DNA of 64,000 nt from Gymnogyps californianus (lineage: Eukaryota; Chordata; Aves; Accipitriformes; Cathartidae): positions 6,758,001 through 6,822,000 of the forward strand of contig NC_059479.1 of assembly GCF_018139145.2 (NCBI RefSeq). The letters are read 5' to 3'. Position 1 is the stretch's first letter, and the number at the start of each line of letters is the position of its first letter. This document shows positions 1 through 16,512 of this stretch, piece by piece. The notes under the pieces are model-generated. The model saw only the letters and a list, made by a program, of their open reading frames with translations. It had not been told where the DNA came from and made no database searches. Both the position numbers and the translations under genes were made by a program.

Positions 1-3000
1 TGATGCATGTAGTTTTGCTGCAGCTGGGCTATTGTTCAGGAGAATCACAAATGAGGCCTCCCAAGAATTACTTGTATGTATGTTCCTGTGTAAATTTTTT
101 CATATGAGGAAGCCACTGTGCAAATGGTAGCTGTTTGATAGCACCTGCTCCTGTTGAAGGGTGTGTGTGTCTTTTACTTCAAGAGCATCGGTACCCATTT
201 CATTCATCGTAGTACAAAAGGAATAAAATGAGAATGGCATTCTGAAGGGGCCAAAACAAACAAAAGCTTCCAATTAGGAGGCAATGTTTGTAAATTTTAG
301 TTCTTTGTATTTTATTTCAAATAGCATTTTAGCCCACTTACCTTTCAAGAAGTTAAATGATTCCTTTTCTATGTGGAAGGTAATTTGTAACATTGAGTCA
401 CAAAGAATATATATTTTATTTTGAAAAACCATACTATGTAAAATAGATGTACTGTTGGTATGACCTACTAGCAATTATACTGATTTGCTAGAAGTAGCTC
501 AGAAGCTGAATATTCATCCCCAATTTTGTATTTAAAAACCACTGTAACAAAAAAGTCTTTTACTCACTTTACTTGGGAGTGCCTGACAGTTCTGTGTTGA
601 TTGTATAAAACACAATGTTGTATGGTGAAATGTACAGATAGATGTTGTTGTAAATATTACTGAGAACAAATGAAGGCTTTCTTTTCATAAATTACTTTGC
701 TAATGCTAATATTTTGACCACAGGTTTTGTCTGTGGTGGACTAGTGTGAGGGAATGCTGATATTTTGTGAAGACTTTCTTTTGCGACATAGAGAAAGTTT
801 GAAATCCCCCCCCCGCCCCGCCTGCCCCGGGACTGTAGAGTTGTTTTCATCATGTGACAGTGAATGGAGAATATCCTAGATAAACAAATCTGTTTAGACT
901 TTCTCAGAAGTTAGGATCACTCTCAGTTGTGTTGTTTTTTGTTTTGTGTATTGTCTTGTTTTCCTGTAAAATCTTATATAAATAATGTTTTCAGAATGAT
1001 CATGCCATAGGGTTGAACAGATGCAGGAATTTTACTGGAGATCTTGGGCTGTAGTACACTTTAATTATGTCTTTTTTAGGACTCTGCTTTTAAAAGATTT
1101 GTGGTATATTCATAGGGGAAAAAACTAATGAGGGACAGGTCAGATAGATGCAGTTTTCCTAGATCTCCCATTTGTTATTCCTGGAGCTTGCTTTCTTTAC
1201 ATGTGCAATAGTTAAAGTTAGTATTTTTTTCAGAGCATTGGTGTTGTATCAGAAGGGCTTGGATTGAGTAGTTTGGATATTATCTTGGTTAGCATTACAT
1301 AAAGAACTGTAATAATTGCAGCTTCAGAAAAACAAATACAAGTAGTCTGTGAATTAAATTATATTCAGATTAAGAGACAGAAGGGAAATAGTTTGAGGTC
1401 TGGGATATGTGAAAGTTGCTAGCTTTATTCTTTGATTGCTTTGAGGTCTATCATAATGTATTCCACACAATTCCGGAGAAATCGAGTTCATTTTCAAAAT
1501 CAGCGTTATATCTATTCTGAATCCAGGTCAAATCCTCTAATGTGGAGGTGACTTCTTCAGTTTTAGTTAATTAGCACTGCTTAACCCTTTTGAAATGTAA
1601 CTAGGACAAGGTAGTCTTCCCCACTGGAGACTTGAGGAGCAAGGATACAAAATAAGAAACCCTGCTAGTTACTTCCTGACTGTATTACTTCTACAGATAC
1701 ACGCTGATTATCTGCCTTTTTTAGTGCTAAGTGTGAAACTGAGATTGTAGAGGATGTCACGTGTGTATATGCTTGCTGTAAGACCATCATTTGGTGGTTA
1801 ACTTGTAGAGCGGTGTTTTGTGTTAAATACTTGGAAGGGAAAATATTGGAGTGAGAACAGCTGTGTATTGTCTTAAAAGGTCTTTTGTATGTGTGTTTAA
1901 CAAAGTTGTGACTGAGCTGTCTTAGTTATAATGTCTTAAATTTTAGGTGGTAACTTACAGAATTCATGTATTTGTTAGACCCAAGTTGTCAGAATTTAAA
2001 AATGAAAATCTTGAAGAGCAAAGGTGGAAGAATCAATTCTGACTATAAAGAAAAGTCAAGGGGAGGTAAACTCTCAAAGGCATGCATTGTTTTTTTTCCT
2101 ACATTTGGTGTCTCAGAGGTCCCCATTAGAAAAGAGTAAGGATCACTACTTCTCATACACAAACAAGTGTGTTAGCCACATACTTATATTCCACAACTTT
2201 GGAATTCCAGCCTACTGTGTGATAACTCTGTTAGTAGTTAGTACATTCTGTACCTACTGTATGCCTTGTTTTTCTAAGGGAAATAGAGCTTTTGTTTGTA
2301 GCAGCTTTATAAAATACAGCAGAGGAAGAAAGGCAGTGTGGTATTCTGAAATGTCTGTTTCAGTCTCAGTGATGCAGTGTTCAAATAAACTATAGCACAT
2401 TTAACAAGCAGTTGAGGACAGACACACATGTACTAGGCACACCAGGGAAAGGGATTGTGTACAAAGACTAATTAGCATGAAATATGAATACGTTCTGGAA
2501 GTAGTCTTGATCTATAATGCTCTTACAGAGAGTATTTTTTACTATGAATTCGACAAAAAAGAAATTCAGAAGTTGAGCTGAAAAAAGAATGTGTTGAACT
2601 GAAGAAAGAAGTGGGTTTTGTTTGTTTTTTAAACAAATAAAAATCTGTATTCCTGGCATAAAACACATTCTGTATGAATAGGTAAAAAGATTAGACTGAA
2701 AAGAATGCTTTCTCTAATGTCAAAACAGAAAAAATAACCCTCAAAAGATACTCTTCAAGTATTTTTTTTTTTTTTTTACAACTTCATTTTTTGCAAGGGA
2801 ATTGAAGTTAGATACTAGAAAAATCTATTTAATTTGAAGCTAGTTACTCAGAACATGATTGAATAGCCTGTTCCATGGATTTTACAGTAATTTTTTGTTA
2901 AATGAACTGTTAAGATTATCTGTTGTGGAAATTTTCCTAAAGTGTGGCTTATCTTTCATGTGTAAGAATTTATAGCTATATATGTACATAAAATACACTG

Positions 3001-6000
3001 ATAATGAGTTGGAGGTCAATCACTTGTCACTTCTAGGTCTGTGTTCTATAATTTATGCGGGATGGTTTTAAAACAATGTCTTTTGCCTTCTGATGTGTTA
3101 TTTGTTTGCTGTAGCTATGTTTTCTGGAAACTTTCTCAATATTGGTAAAGGAAGCTCCATATCTAATTACTGCTGTAAAGCTGAGCAGTGTAATGCAGGT
3201 TCTTCAGCTTAAGTAAAGCCATGCAGTTGGCTGTGAATTTGTGACCCGAATGAAGGTGGGAGGGAAAAAAAAAAGTCTGGAGGAAAGGATGGAAAACAGA
3301 TCAGCTACTTACCAGGAAAGTTTGTGCTGACTAATAAATAGACTATGCACCTATATTTTAATATCCTGAAAATTTCCAGCAGAGTTCCAGGAATAACAGT
3401 GTATTTGTTTAAATAAATAAAAACCCACCATAAACAAAGATGTAGCTATAAGCAAAATTTATGGTCTTACTTGTAAAATAATTCTTTTAAGTCTGTATTA
3501 AAGAGATGTTCCCTCCATCTTTCAGCAGAACCATTGCTAGTACATACTACATTACTTCCTAAATGTACTTTCTCTTAAATTTCTCTTATATGAAATACAA
3601 TGTGTTTTTTTTCTGTAAAAGTGTAAACTGACAAAATGTGGTCTGATTCGTGGCCTAGTTCCAGTTATGTATCGTGCTGACCTGCAATGATGTCGTATTT
3701 ACAAAAAATGCTCCCCTCTCCGTGCCTGTTGGTTTTATGTGCAAAAATTTTTCTTCCTTTATGGCTGACCAAAAAAAAAAAAATGTTCCTCATCTGCTTT
3801 TGAGATTGCAACTTCTATCTGATTGATAGTTGTTTCAACTATAATGCTATTAGGACATGCTTTGAACAGAATATCTGCCATTGCAAGAATTTCTGCCATA
3901 TATACATAGAGTAAGGATAGATCTGTTATCTAAATGAATAAAGGTTCTTTGAAGAAAGATACATTAAAAAGCTATCTAAAGGATTAAAAGTTAACAATCA
4001 TGCTATTAAGTTTCTGAATTCATTGAGAAACTGAAAATACTAGGTACATAGGCATTAACAGATAAAAAGCTGGTAATTTTGTTGAGTTATTGAATTACTT
4101 GTTAATGATCTCTAAAGGATGTGAAGTTGAAATTACAATTTTGTGTGTTCTGTGTTGTCTTGTGCAGTTGTGAGGAACTGAAACTTCTCTGAAACATCAT
4201 TCTTTCAGATACCTTTTTCTGTTCTGTAAGGTGGGAGTATAATTAATTTAGAATACTATTACAGAATAATTTCCCGATGTGAAGAGGCAAGTAAGATATT
4301 TATGGCTTAAAGGCTTTCTAAAAGCAAAAAGTCCACATGGTAAGCTGACTGATTTTTATAAGTCGATGTGGAATTATCTGTAAATTCCGTATTCTGAACT
4401 GTAGTATGTGTGGAATAAGTTTTGAGGTTTTCCTTTTGACATTTTTTTGTTCTTGCATTGAAGACATTTGAATCATTAGCACTGAGATGCTGCCTTCTTA
4501 GTGGATCATTTTAGCGAAATTTTGCTTATGTTGGTAATATAAAGCATAGGTTATATCTGCTAAATTTAGAATATACTGTGGATTCTGTATGCGTATATGC
4601 TTAAAATGTGCTGAGGTGAATAGTGAAACCTGACTATGTTGGTAAAGGTGAGAAACTGGTAGCTGTGTGTTTCCTGACTATTTTTAGTCTGCTACAATGC
4701 AAGTGGCTTAATTTAGTACGCTGGTAGGTCCCCTAAGACTAATCCTGTGATGTGGAAGTAATTTATCTTTTACCTCTTGAAGGCAGATAATCATTGCACA
4801 TGTATTCAGTGAGCACCTGGGTGTTTTCAACATACTTTGAGATACTTGGGCCCCAAGAAAGCTTTTTCAAGGTAAATCTGTTAGAAGGTAGTGGTGACAT
4901 ATACAACCATACAGGGTTGTCCTCAGGCTGGTTGAGCCTGTATTTTGTCTTCAGCAGGTGACTGAGAGCTGATGCTTAGGCAAAAGAGTAAGTATATGTT
5001 AATTAATATATGTTAAATGTCTGTCTCTTTATGTACATAGACACAATAAACTGAATAGTTATACTTCCCAGCTTCCAACAGTTGATAGTTTTTTCCAAGC
5101 CAGAGGTCACATCTTTATACGTAGTAAAGTCTTCGTTGTTGTTTTATCTTCAGTGAACTCGTGATCTTTTAGCATTCATAACCTGCGGCATTGATCTCCT
5201 CTGTATTTCAAAGAAATGTGTAGTTTTCCAGTGTTTCAATCCTGCTGCTTGCTAGTCTTCCTGGTTTGTTGCCTCCTTTTGCTGTCATTGGAAGTCTCGT
5301 TAATAACTAATTTATATTTACTTTGTCTGTGTTTTCAAAGACCACAGAGGGGAAGACCAAAATTGTACGTGATACACAAAAGACAAACAGTAATACATCA
5401 TTGAATGATGGCCATTATCTAATAAGTGTCAGTTGATCTATTCCATTTATTGGGGGGGAACCTCACGGTTTTGGTTGTCTTAGTACGGAATCATCAAATG
5501 TCTCAATTACTGTTTGTTTTTCAGAGAGTTACATTAGTATGCCAGAAATGTTTCACTGTCACAGTATATTGAAACTCTATTGGGATGACCTTAGTTAGAA
5601 AGATCATTAGTCAGAATGATTGTGATGTGGAAAGATGCAATACGTCTTCCCTCTGTCAGTGTGGTGTGGCAGTTCCTGTTCTCTAATGTGTCTCGTTAAA
5701 ACTGTAAGTAACTGTAATGTAAAGGTTGCAATAGCCTGTATTCTTGTCACTGACGTAGCAAAAATATTTGTGCCCACATGTGATTAGGTTGAAAAGTATG
5801 CTTGTTTTAGATTACGTGCAACTAATTAGACTTACTTGATACCGTCCACCACAAGGCCACAATTTCAAACATTTGTTTATGGAAGACTAACTTCTCAACA
5901 TACTTTAAATAAGGATAGAAGTTGCTATTTGTATTTAGCAACTATCAAAGCTGTGATTACCAGTCAGCTTCACAGGGCACTGCTTACTGGTTATAGAAAT

Positions 6001-9000
6001 TAATGGAATCTATTAAGACAGATAATTTCCCAATTATTTTTAATATGATCCTTTTCCCCTGTGAAGTTATGCTTTGGTCCTGATGCCTATGAAAGCATCC
6101 CTTTGAGTTCCGCTGGCTTCATAAAACAATAACTACCAGCTAATTACCAATATTTTTTTTAACTCTGTATTAGTAGGAGAATAGAATTCCTTTTACTAAA
6201 CATTAAATCAAATTTCCTAAGTAGTAAGTCAATGGAAATGTGACATTGTGTATTTCACTGTGTAGGTCAGAGTGTGTAACTAGGATGTACCACATTACAC
6301 TTAAAAAAAAAAAAAACAAACTACGGTAGATCTACAAGATGGTAAACAAATTGAGGGGTTTGGGATTTAGATATGTACAAGTGAAACAGTTTTTCATGCA
6401 TGTTTGTTTAAAACTTGGATGGTAGGGAAATACTTCAAGAAGGGAGGGGATACTGGAATGTGTATTTGGGAATGTGTATTTTACTTAGTGTTTAAATATT
6501 TAGTCAGGAGCTATATATGTCAAATATCACAATGAAAGAGGAAAAGAAATCAATTTAGCACTTGATTTTCACTAAAATTTTAGTCTGTTCCATTAAACAC
6601 CAGTACCTATTTAACGTGACCTTATAAAGGGATTTTTGGATCTTGGGATCTTCTTTTAGCTTCATTATTTCTAAAATTCCTTTGGAAAATGTGATTCCCA
6701 TAAGTGTCTTTAATGGGAAAGATGTGCTTTTTACAAGCCTAATTTACAAGCCTAAAAGCCTTTTACAAGGGGAACAATAGCTGAACTATTCATTTAAAAG
6801 ATTTTTGTTTACTAGACTTGTCATAGTAATAACAGAAAATGAGTTTATTAAAATCTTGATAAAATATGATAGCAGTTTTTTGACATTTTGTTTTACTTTG
6901 AAATTTTTTTTTTTGTCTGAGTCTTGGTGCTTTTCTTTTGCTTTTGGAAGTTGTATGGATAACAGACGTACCAGTTAGCTGTAATTATTTTCCAGATTCT
7001 ATCCTATCTTGCTGTTCTACGGTGATGATGGCCTGATATCAGAGGAAAAAATGTAACTGGGACATGCGACTGTCTAAATTAGAAATACTATTATAGGCAG
7101 CATTTTATTTTTATAGGCTAATGTCTTCTCTGACCCACATAAAAACTTACTATATTACTTCTAAAATGCATTGACTGATCTTTTTAGTCATTAGTCAAGC
7201 ACTAATATATAGGCAGCAAAGACATGTAATGTCTCAGTTCCCAGCAAAACCCACCAAGGATAAGCATCTCTTTGGAGCAAAAACCAGCATGTTCATGTTA
7301 AGCGTCGCAGACGTTGAAGCAGTGGCAGTGGCAAAGGGAGAAATGGGGTGGACAATCCTGAGGCTTTCTTCCATATAAATATTCATGGAGGGAATGTGAG
7401 AGAAGAGTTCATGGAAAAGGCTACTAGCTTTTAATCCAGCTTCTTAGAGTATATCATACAACACAGTTAAGTAGGCCCATTGAGGATATTTTCAGTTTCA
7501 TCAGTTTGCCTGCTGTTGTTTGATTTCTAACGTTCAGAAGGAGTACTTGCATGTATTTCTGTGACCTTTTGTATGTGATGAATTGTTAATATTTGCTTCC
7601 TGTCTTCCAGCAAAAGCAACATCTTTTGCATTGGTCTTTAGCAGGTTAAATAGAAGGAGGCAAAATCAGTTGTGTGGGTTTTGATTTTTTTTTTTTTTAA
7701 TAAAGTATTTGTGACCCAGACATCTACTTGATTTCAAGCTGTTGATAGAAAGCTGAAAGCAACTGCACTATGGAGTGGTTAATTAAGTACACTTTAACTG
7801 TACAACTTTACTGCACAAGTTCCTGATGCAGACGTTTCAATTGCACTTGAAAATTAGACTAGTTACAACCATTTTAGGGCAATTTTAATAGAATGAGAAA
7901 TATTTCATATAGTCATTAAATGTGGTGGTCAAATATAATAACAATCAATTGTATTAAAAGAACAAATAATAGGAATATAGATCCCCTGCTATTTTTTGAC
8001 AAAACTCATTTGTAAAACTAAGTTATGATTTATTTTTTTTTCTTCCACAGAGCATAATCTGTTGGGTTGATGTTGCTTCCTTCAGCTTGATTACATTAAT
8101 TAGGCAAAAAATGTATGAGATTGCAAGAGGTTCCATGGTTTTTTTCCCGTCAGTTTTTTTATCTTCAGAGCTCAAACTAAGATCCACTTCCAGATCAATT
8201 GCTTGTGTTCTTTGTAATAAAATTTTATTTCTTCTTTTTTTTTTTATTTAAATGCTGTACCAAGTATTTAGCTCTTCTGATTGCAGAAAGGACAGAGTGA
8301 CAGCAGGAGTGCTTAATTAATTTTACTTCAGGAATTGATAACGGAGTGATTTTAGGTGAACTGCAGAATGCCAGGTGGCATTGGGAATAAACATGAGATC
8401 ACACAGCTGCGGACTTAGTTGACAGGAAGGTGTGGCTAGCATCCGTGAGTGCTCTTGCGTTTGTCTCTAGATAGTTGGGGAAATGGTTTGCTGTTTGTCA
8501 AAGTTTAAGACCAAATGACAGTGTGGAGACTATAAGTGAATTTGGATACCAAATCACTTTAATCTCAGTTTATGCAGTTCAGGAATTGCATGACACACAT
8601 GTTCTGCAGGAGAAATGATGTGGTCCAGCAGAGAAGTTGTAGCTTCAGCTGTGCAAACCGTGGCATCTCCCAGAGTCTCCCCTCTGGGATCCCTTGAATA
8701 TTCTCTAGTTTCATTAGTTATAGGATTGGGTAGAGAATACCTTCTGGGTCACTGGTCCATTTAGCTTGCACTGTTGTTTTCTGACTTGTTGCCGTTGTCA
8801 GGGCTCTGCTCATTCAGGATGCTTCTGGACACATTTGCATTTCTTGATGATCAACAGGTTATTTGCATAGTTTGGCTATTTCCTTGAGCACGCAAAACTT
8901 GCCAGCGTTCGTTCTGCTGTCTGGAACAAGAGGTTGGTCATATTTCATCTACTTTACTGAAACAAGTGGTTAGTGGAAGTTCACAGGCTTACGCTAACAG

Positions 9001-12000
9001 CTGTGCTAACTAGGCCTAACTTGTGTGAACTGCTGCACCGTTTCATGTGAGTGTGGAAATTATGTGGTTAGATGAATGGAAAGACTCAGTGTTGGTGTAT
9101 TGGTGAGGGAAGGGAACAAGTGCAAATTTGAGACTACATTGTGTTTGACTTTCGTCCTTCTCCCCCTTTCTTTGACTTTTATATCTGTTCCTGGGTGCCT
9201 CTAGAAGTAGCACAGAAATAGAAAACTATCAGTAGCTTCCCAATATCATCAATTTAGCCAGGCTTCAAGAAGTTCTATTATGTTGCAATAGAATTTACTG
9301 AATTTTTGTGCTACAAAATATCTTCTAATCTTTCAATGGCTTTTCTAGCTCCTTATTTCATTTTTCTACCAAGTCATATCACATTGTTTTTTTTAAATGA
9401 ACTTCCAAGTGTAATTAATAGTTTCAGCTGTTCAAGCATACTCTTGTATGTATAGTGTACATCCCTTGCAGCTGTATGTGCACTTAATTTTTTTTTTCCT
9501 CCTATACTAGCCATAGATCTTCTTTCAGGTAAAGGGAATAATAAAGCAATTAATTTCTTTTGTATATATGCTTTTGCTTCCAAATACTAGTAAATGCAAT
9601 TGGTAAGCCACTTGCCAGATGGAAATAAGATGAAATTACTCATTCATTTCCTATGACAATAAAAGGGCTTTTATTCACTGTGGGTACAGACTTGATAGAA
9701 ATTGGAGATTAAGGTTCAGGTTCAGGTAGACTAAAGTTCACCTAAATCTCTGCTTTCTGCACACTGTAATTCGATTACTCCTTTTTATCTCCCTTTAATT
9801 TTCATCCTCATCATATTCATGACTGGCAGTTTTTACTGGTAATTCTTTATTAAAGTTATTCAGTGCTTATTTAAAAAAAGAAAGGAAGAGCTTATTATGA
9901 ACTGGACATTTCAGCTCAGAATAAAATGCTTTAAGAGCTCCAATACCATTAAATAAAATTGTATGTATTTCTAAAAATTTGTCATGACGACTTTTAATGC
10001 CATTCAGTAGCTAAATTAAAGAACAGGTGTAGAATGGTAATTTTCAAGAGTCATGTGTGCTTACTTTTTTTGCTACAGAAGTACGAAAGTACTGATGGTA
10101 GAATTTTTTTCTTAATTACATCTCTGAAGTATTTCAACATATTTGTGTATCTTCTTTGCCATGATTATCATTAGTCTTGTTTAATGTATTTGAAACTTAT
10201 ATAACATTTTGTTTAGTGTTGTCATTTTTTCTTTAGACCCTAAATGGGTTTCAAGCAGTGCACTTCTGTGGGATTAAATTAGTTCCCAGCTGAAGGTATC
10301 ACTAAAGGTACACACTTGAGCCGCACATGCGTTGCATAATGTAAGATGAACAGAAAACAATCCCTTGCAGCATGTTGCATCAGCTTTTTTCCTCCAACAC
10401 TGATAAACAAATATGTTGTTATTAACAAAATAGAACTCTAATCTAAATTAAAAAAAAAAAAAAAGAAAAGTAGGTTACGTAATGTTGGTGTTTAGATCTG
10501 TCTTTTCTGGTCTTCAAAAAGACATCTGTGTATGCTAAAACTATCTTTTCTCCCTTTGCTTTATTATATTGGCTCTCTTTCCCTTTCCCTCTCCTGTCTG
10601 CTTGAGGTAAATGGTGAAGTAAACCCAACCAAAACATTCTATAGGTGTAACCGGTGTGAGATAATTATGCATTAGTGAGTATTTTGTCATTTCAGTGACT
10701 GTTAATTGTTTTTTTTTTTTAAAAAATGCTTGCTTCTTTCTTACTTCTTCCCAACTGAATGGGGAAATACTTTTAAACAACCAAGAGTATCATTTCCTCC
10801 ATTTCTTCAAAACAAAAAATCCACATGTGTATGAGTGCCTGTTTGTGTGTGTGTATATGTGTACGTGTATATGTATGTATTCCAGATAAGTCCAAATATT
10901 AATCTACATAAATTTGTGTGAAAAGGGATTAACTTTCAAGAAGAAAAACAGAAATGTAGGGTAGAGGATTTAAAAATGCTTTACATTAACGCAACAGAAG
11001 TGCATTAGCATTGTCTGTTATCACAGACACGGTGATCTGAAGTAGAAGAGGACAACCTGACAGACCCTTTGTAGTCTGAACTCTGCTCTGCTGGTATGCA
11101 TGCTTCCTTCATGTGGTGACAAAATACTTGGGCTTCTGGACTTTCTTACTGAGAACTTGTGAATATTTGTCACTGTTGCAGAGTTACTTCCTAGAGTACC
11201 TGGACAGGCTTAACCACTTACTGGAGGATTCTGCCATCATTCCAGGGCTGTTAATGCAGCGGAGGACTGACATAAATTTGATTAGTGAGCATGTTCCGGG
11301 AAGTGAAACACGTGAACCGTGGATTTGGAAGGCTGAATTTGGGTCAAGCCTTATTTAAGGTGGGAAAAAGGTCATCATGTTCTGAAACAAGAGAGGCAAA
11401 CTTAGGCAGGATACTCGGAGGTGAATGGCTCACTCAGCAGGGAGCTGGGTAGGAGATGGACCCTGTGGAATAAAGCTTCAGCCTTGGAGAGCTGACCTGT
11501 TGCTTTCAGTGTCCTATTGCTTAACCAGTTGTTGTGGTCAGAATGTAAGGAAATTTCCCCTCTGCTACACCTTTTTTCCTAAAATGTGACCGTCTTTGTT
11601 ATGGAAACCTGGGTATGACTGTCACTAGCTCTAGGTACTGTCTCTAAGCCTTGTCGGTTTGAAAAAAAGCTGATTTTGAATGAAGATGTAAGCCAGTGCC
11701 ATTATCAAAGTGCTGTAATGAATAATCACAGCACTTAACTCCAAGGTCTGTATGAAGTAATACAGACGCTTTGGCTTCCAGATTGATTTTTCATCTTGTT
11801 TTTTTGAGCTACCCTGTGTTGACTGCTATAAAATCCTTTTTTCATCTCTCCCTCTGGTTCTGTGGCATCAAACCAAAAAGCGTGTCTCATCTTTAAACAG
11901 GCACTTGTGAAGGGAGTACCTGAAAAGGGTTGAGAGGTTGGTCAGCAATAGTATGTAGATTCTGAAATGTATCAAGTAGCTTTTTATTTAACTATTTTTT

Positions 12001-14815
12001 AAAATTCTGTAATCCATGGTCCTGTCACAGTTGAGCACTGCTAAAATGCACTATGTGAACAGAGGGTGAGAGCCACTAACAGAAGAGTGAAGAGCATGGC
12101 TTTTGATAGCTCTCTGATGCTTAATGTAATCTCAAGTATGGGTCAAACTGTGTTGAAGAAATTCTGGTAATTTAATGTCTCTTTCTGCCTATGAGTCTTA
12201 GGTTGGTGAGATTGGTGTTGATGCTATATTGTGGCTTTGGTGCAGTCACATAAGCATCTGGTTCTAGTATTTCTCCATGTTTTTTGTGAATTGGCATAAA
12301 GCTAGCTTAAAGTCTTTGAAGTCTCATGCTTGAAAAGATAAGAACCTTTGGAAAGAACATCTTCTCTGGTCTTTTCCAAATGGAAAAGCTTTAATCTAAT
12401 CCAGACATTAAGTATTTATAAAATGGATGATTTATAATTGATGGTGTTACAGTCCTTCAGGCTTAAGCAGGTAAGAGTAGTCATGGTTTGTTTTAAAACT
12501 TTTGAACATATGGTCTTTTATGTTCTGAATGTGGTTACTAGTTTCACAACCACTAGAGGAGTGCAATCTGGAAACAGATGAGGAGGGATAATAATGAAAG
12601 CTGGTTGTTAGCCCTGTACAGGCAGAGTTACTGTTGTGAATTCTGACTCAGCCCATCCCATGTGTGTCTCTTTCTATAAAATATTGTGTGCTTAAAAACC
12701 AAACCCCCAAACCCACTTTTCCTTTTTTGATACTGTAGTAGCTGACTAACTTACTACGTGTTTTGAGTCGGGCTCATGTAACACCTTTGCCCTTGAACTC
12801 TTGCTCACAAAGGTGTTTCTCTCACTTGCTGTGTCTGATCAGGTGTACGTGAATTACCACTGGAGGGAAAAAGTTACCTTTGTGTGGGGTGACATTTGGT
12901 AACAAAAACATTTATGTTTCTCTTGTTTTCCTTTACTACTTAACATTTTTGATTCCTCTGCAGTTTTGCAAATCACAAGCCTGAAATGATTACACACTGA
13001 AATGTGTGTGTATTATCTTAGCTGGTTACAGAACAGGTTTGTCTTTAGTGTTCACAACTACTGTGACAAGTATAGTACTCAGTGAGCGGATTGTGAGGGT
13101 GTGTGTTGTTCAACACTTTAAAGACCCAATCATCTATGGAAATCCGGAGGGTTTAATTCTTAAACAGATGAAGTTTGGAATAGGTCACTCGTCATCTTGA
13201 ATCATTTCTCACACCTGTTTCAACAGACACAAATCTAGGCTTTTCAGTAGCTTCTGTTCATATAACAACTCATAATGTTTATTGCCTTCTCATGGGACAA
13301 CTGATTTTTAACTCTTGGGTGTTTTTTGTTTGTTTTGTTGAGCACCTGGTTTTATTTCCTTGTTTAATTGAGAATAATTAGTGATAAGGGTTTGATTATT
13401 TCATGGAGTGGCACTTAGGATTTTAAATGGTAGTTCATTATAGTTAACGGGTCAGTGCTGGTGGGAATTTTGAGTATTATCTGTGTATTATCAAGTTGAT
13501 GTGTAGCTCTGTCCTTTTACAAATATAAAGCAAGCTGGTCATATTATGTAGTTAGGCTTGCAGAATAATGGCAGGGCAAGGGGAGAGCGAGTGTTGCATT
13601 GTTGTTGAATTGTCTTTTCTGTTTAGCTTTTTCTGCTTTAGGCTTTTTAGAGGTACCTGGGGATGAGGGAACTATCTTGTACTAGCTTAGTTAACGCTGG
13701 TATGAAAATGCCCAAGGTAAACTAATTACTCGAGTAGTATAAACCCAGTAGAATTATTTTATACCAGATGTTTTCCTAGTGGTAATGTGTATACGGAGAA
13801 AAGTAACTGTTTTCTTTGTTCTGTTTTTTTTAAGAGGTTGAGACTGAGGTTTTGGTGTTATTCTTCACACTAAAAATTAACATCTTTTCTAAGGAGATAC
13901 CTGTAATGAAACCCATGCTGATGAAATTAGTACAGCAAAAACAATGCTCAGAGAAGAAAGGCATATTTAGTCTGCTTAAAACTTCCTCTTAATTTGACTT
14001 TCAAATTCTTCAGTTACTTTTGAATGACTTAAAATGTTCATTAAGTTTAATTAATGTTGAGCACATTAAGTTTCTATTCCTTCAGTGCCAAATATGTTAT
14101 GTGATATTTAAAAGGAAATAAATCCTTGTTAATGGGTTTACTTAACACTTAAGAAAATTCTGTGAAAATTAAGTATGTTAAATCATGCAAAAAATCAGCA
14201 TATATTTTAAATATTTCAATACCACATTACTTTCTATATAATTTTAAGTACTGAGTATAAGGCTAGCGATCCTTGCTAATTAAAAATAAATAAATTTAAA
14301 ATATATGGCATTTTCTTATTTGGTTTTGCTTTTTACTTGTGACAACATAAATAATTAGTAAAAACCTACCTTTTGTGTAGTGTGATAAATATCAAATGAT
14401 TTATCTTACTGGTTTTGGATGAAGAACTTCAAATGGTATTTGAGTTATTAGTATTTCAACAGAGGGCACTCACGTGCTTTGAGGTAACACCAAATCACTG
14501 TATTTTTAAAAGTGCTTGGAATAAACTGGAGCTGAAGATAACAAATCTTGTGGGTTAAAAATGTATTAATATAATTTGATAGTGCTTGGGAAAATTGGTC
14601 ATTGTCATATTAACATTTTCATTTTATGTTCCTCCTGATTTTGTAAATTTGCTTTGTTTGGATATTTTACGGTACATTGAGGCAGTGCATTCATTTTGCC
14701 TTGAACTGATTCTAATAGATGCTTTATTATGGCTTTCTAGCTGAACTGCTATTAGTCTGTTAAGATTGAACAGTTGTAATAATGAATCAGAATTTAATAA
14801 ATGCATTCTTTCCAG
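1..14815 (+). other. DIAPH2: DIAPH2 intron (3' part), upstream of first exon in window
   Basis: No exon of a diaphanous formin was found here by eye. The sequence is AT-rich with ordinary mononucleotide runs. It holds a short C/G-rich patch at about 805-830, an eight-G run near 5451, a small direct duplication of TTACAAGCCTAA at about 6731-6755 and a TG/TA microsatellite at about 10826-10880. Open frames in this stretch are short and look like chance. The interval is inferred to be intron because the exon beginning at 14816 opens in phase 1, so the preceding FH2 exon must lie upstream of the window. AT-rich stretches near 9.7-10.0 and 13.9-14.2 kb are dense in TAAT/ATTA cores but are not otherwise interpretable. 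Confidence 0.7.
10826..10880. repeat. TG/TA microsatellite
   Basis: Alternating TG, TA and TATG units form an impure dinucleotide repeat. It has no coding meaning. Confidence 0.8.
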
Positions 14816-14917
14816 CTAAAAAGGCAGTAGAAGAATCAGAAGAAAAGAAAACAGTTCAGTCAAAGAAAAAGATTAAAGAATTAAGAATTTTGGATGGAAA
14901 AACCGCACAAAATTTAT
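14816..14917 (+). CDS. DIAPH2: DIAPH2 FH2-domain exon (start of FH2 core: KKKIKELRILDGKTAQNL)
   Basis: This is an internal coding exon of a diaphanous-related formin. Its 102 bases read, after two bases finishing a split codon, a Glu/Lys-rich lead-in and then KKKIKELRILDGKTAQNL. In DIAPH proteins that string links the FH2 lasso/linker to the knob. The acceptor is TTCTTTCCAG just before 14816. The donor is GTAAGT at 14918, after the first base (T) of a Ser codon completed by CA in the next exon, giving the family string NLSIFLGS. Both flanking introns are therefore phase 1. The wording ELRILD favours DIAPH2 over DIAPH1 (ELKVLD) and DIAPH3 (ELRFLD), from my memory of the families. FH2 dimers cap and processively elongate actin barbed ends in the cytoplasm. 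It is not seen as an open frame from ATG because it is an internal exon. Confidence 0.93.

Positions 14918-16512
<1,595 letters not shown>

Noticed and set aside
11113..11358. 81-codon open frame with an AG-like site (CACTGTTGCAG) upstream
   Set aside because: G is not concentrated at first codon positions (about 15, 12 and 19 over 52 codons by hand), the peptide is not recognised, and no paired donor stands out.
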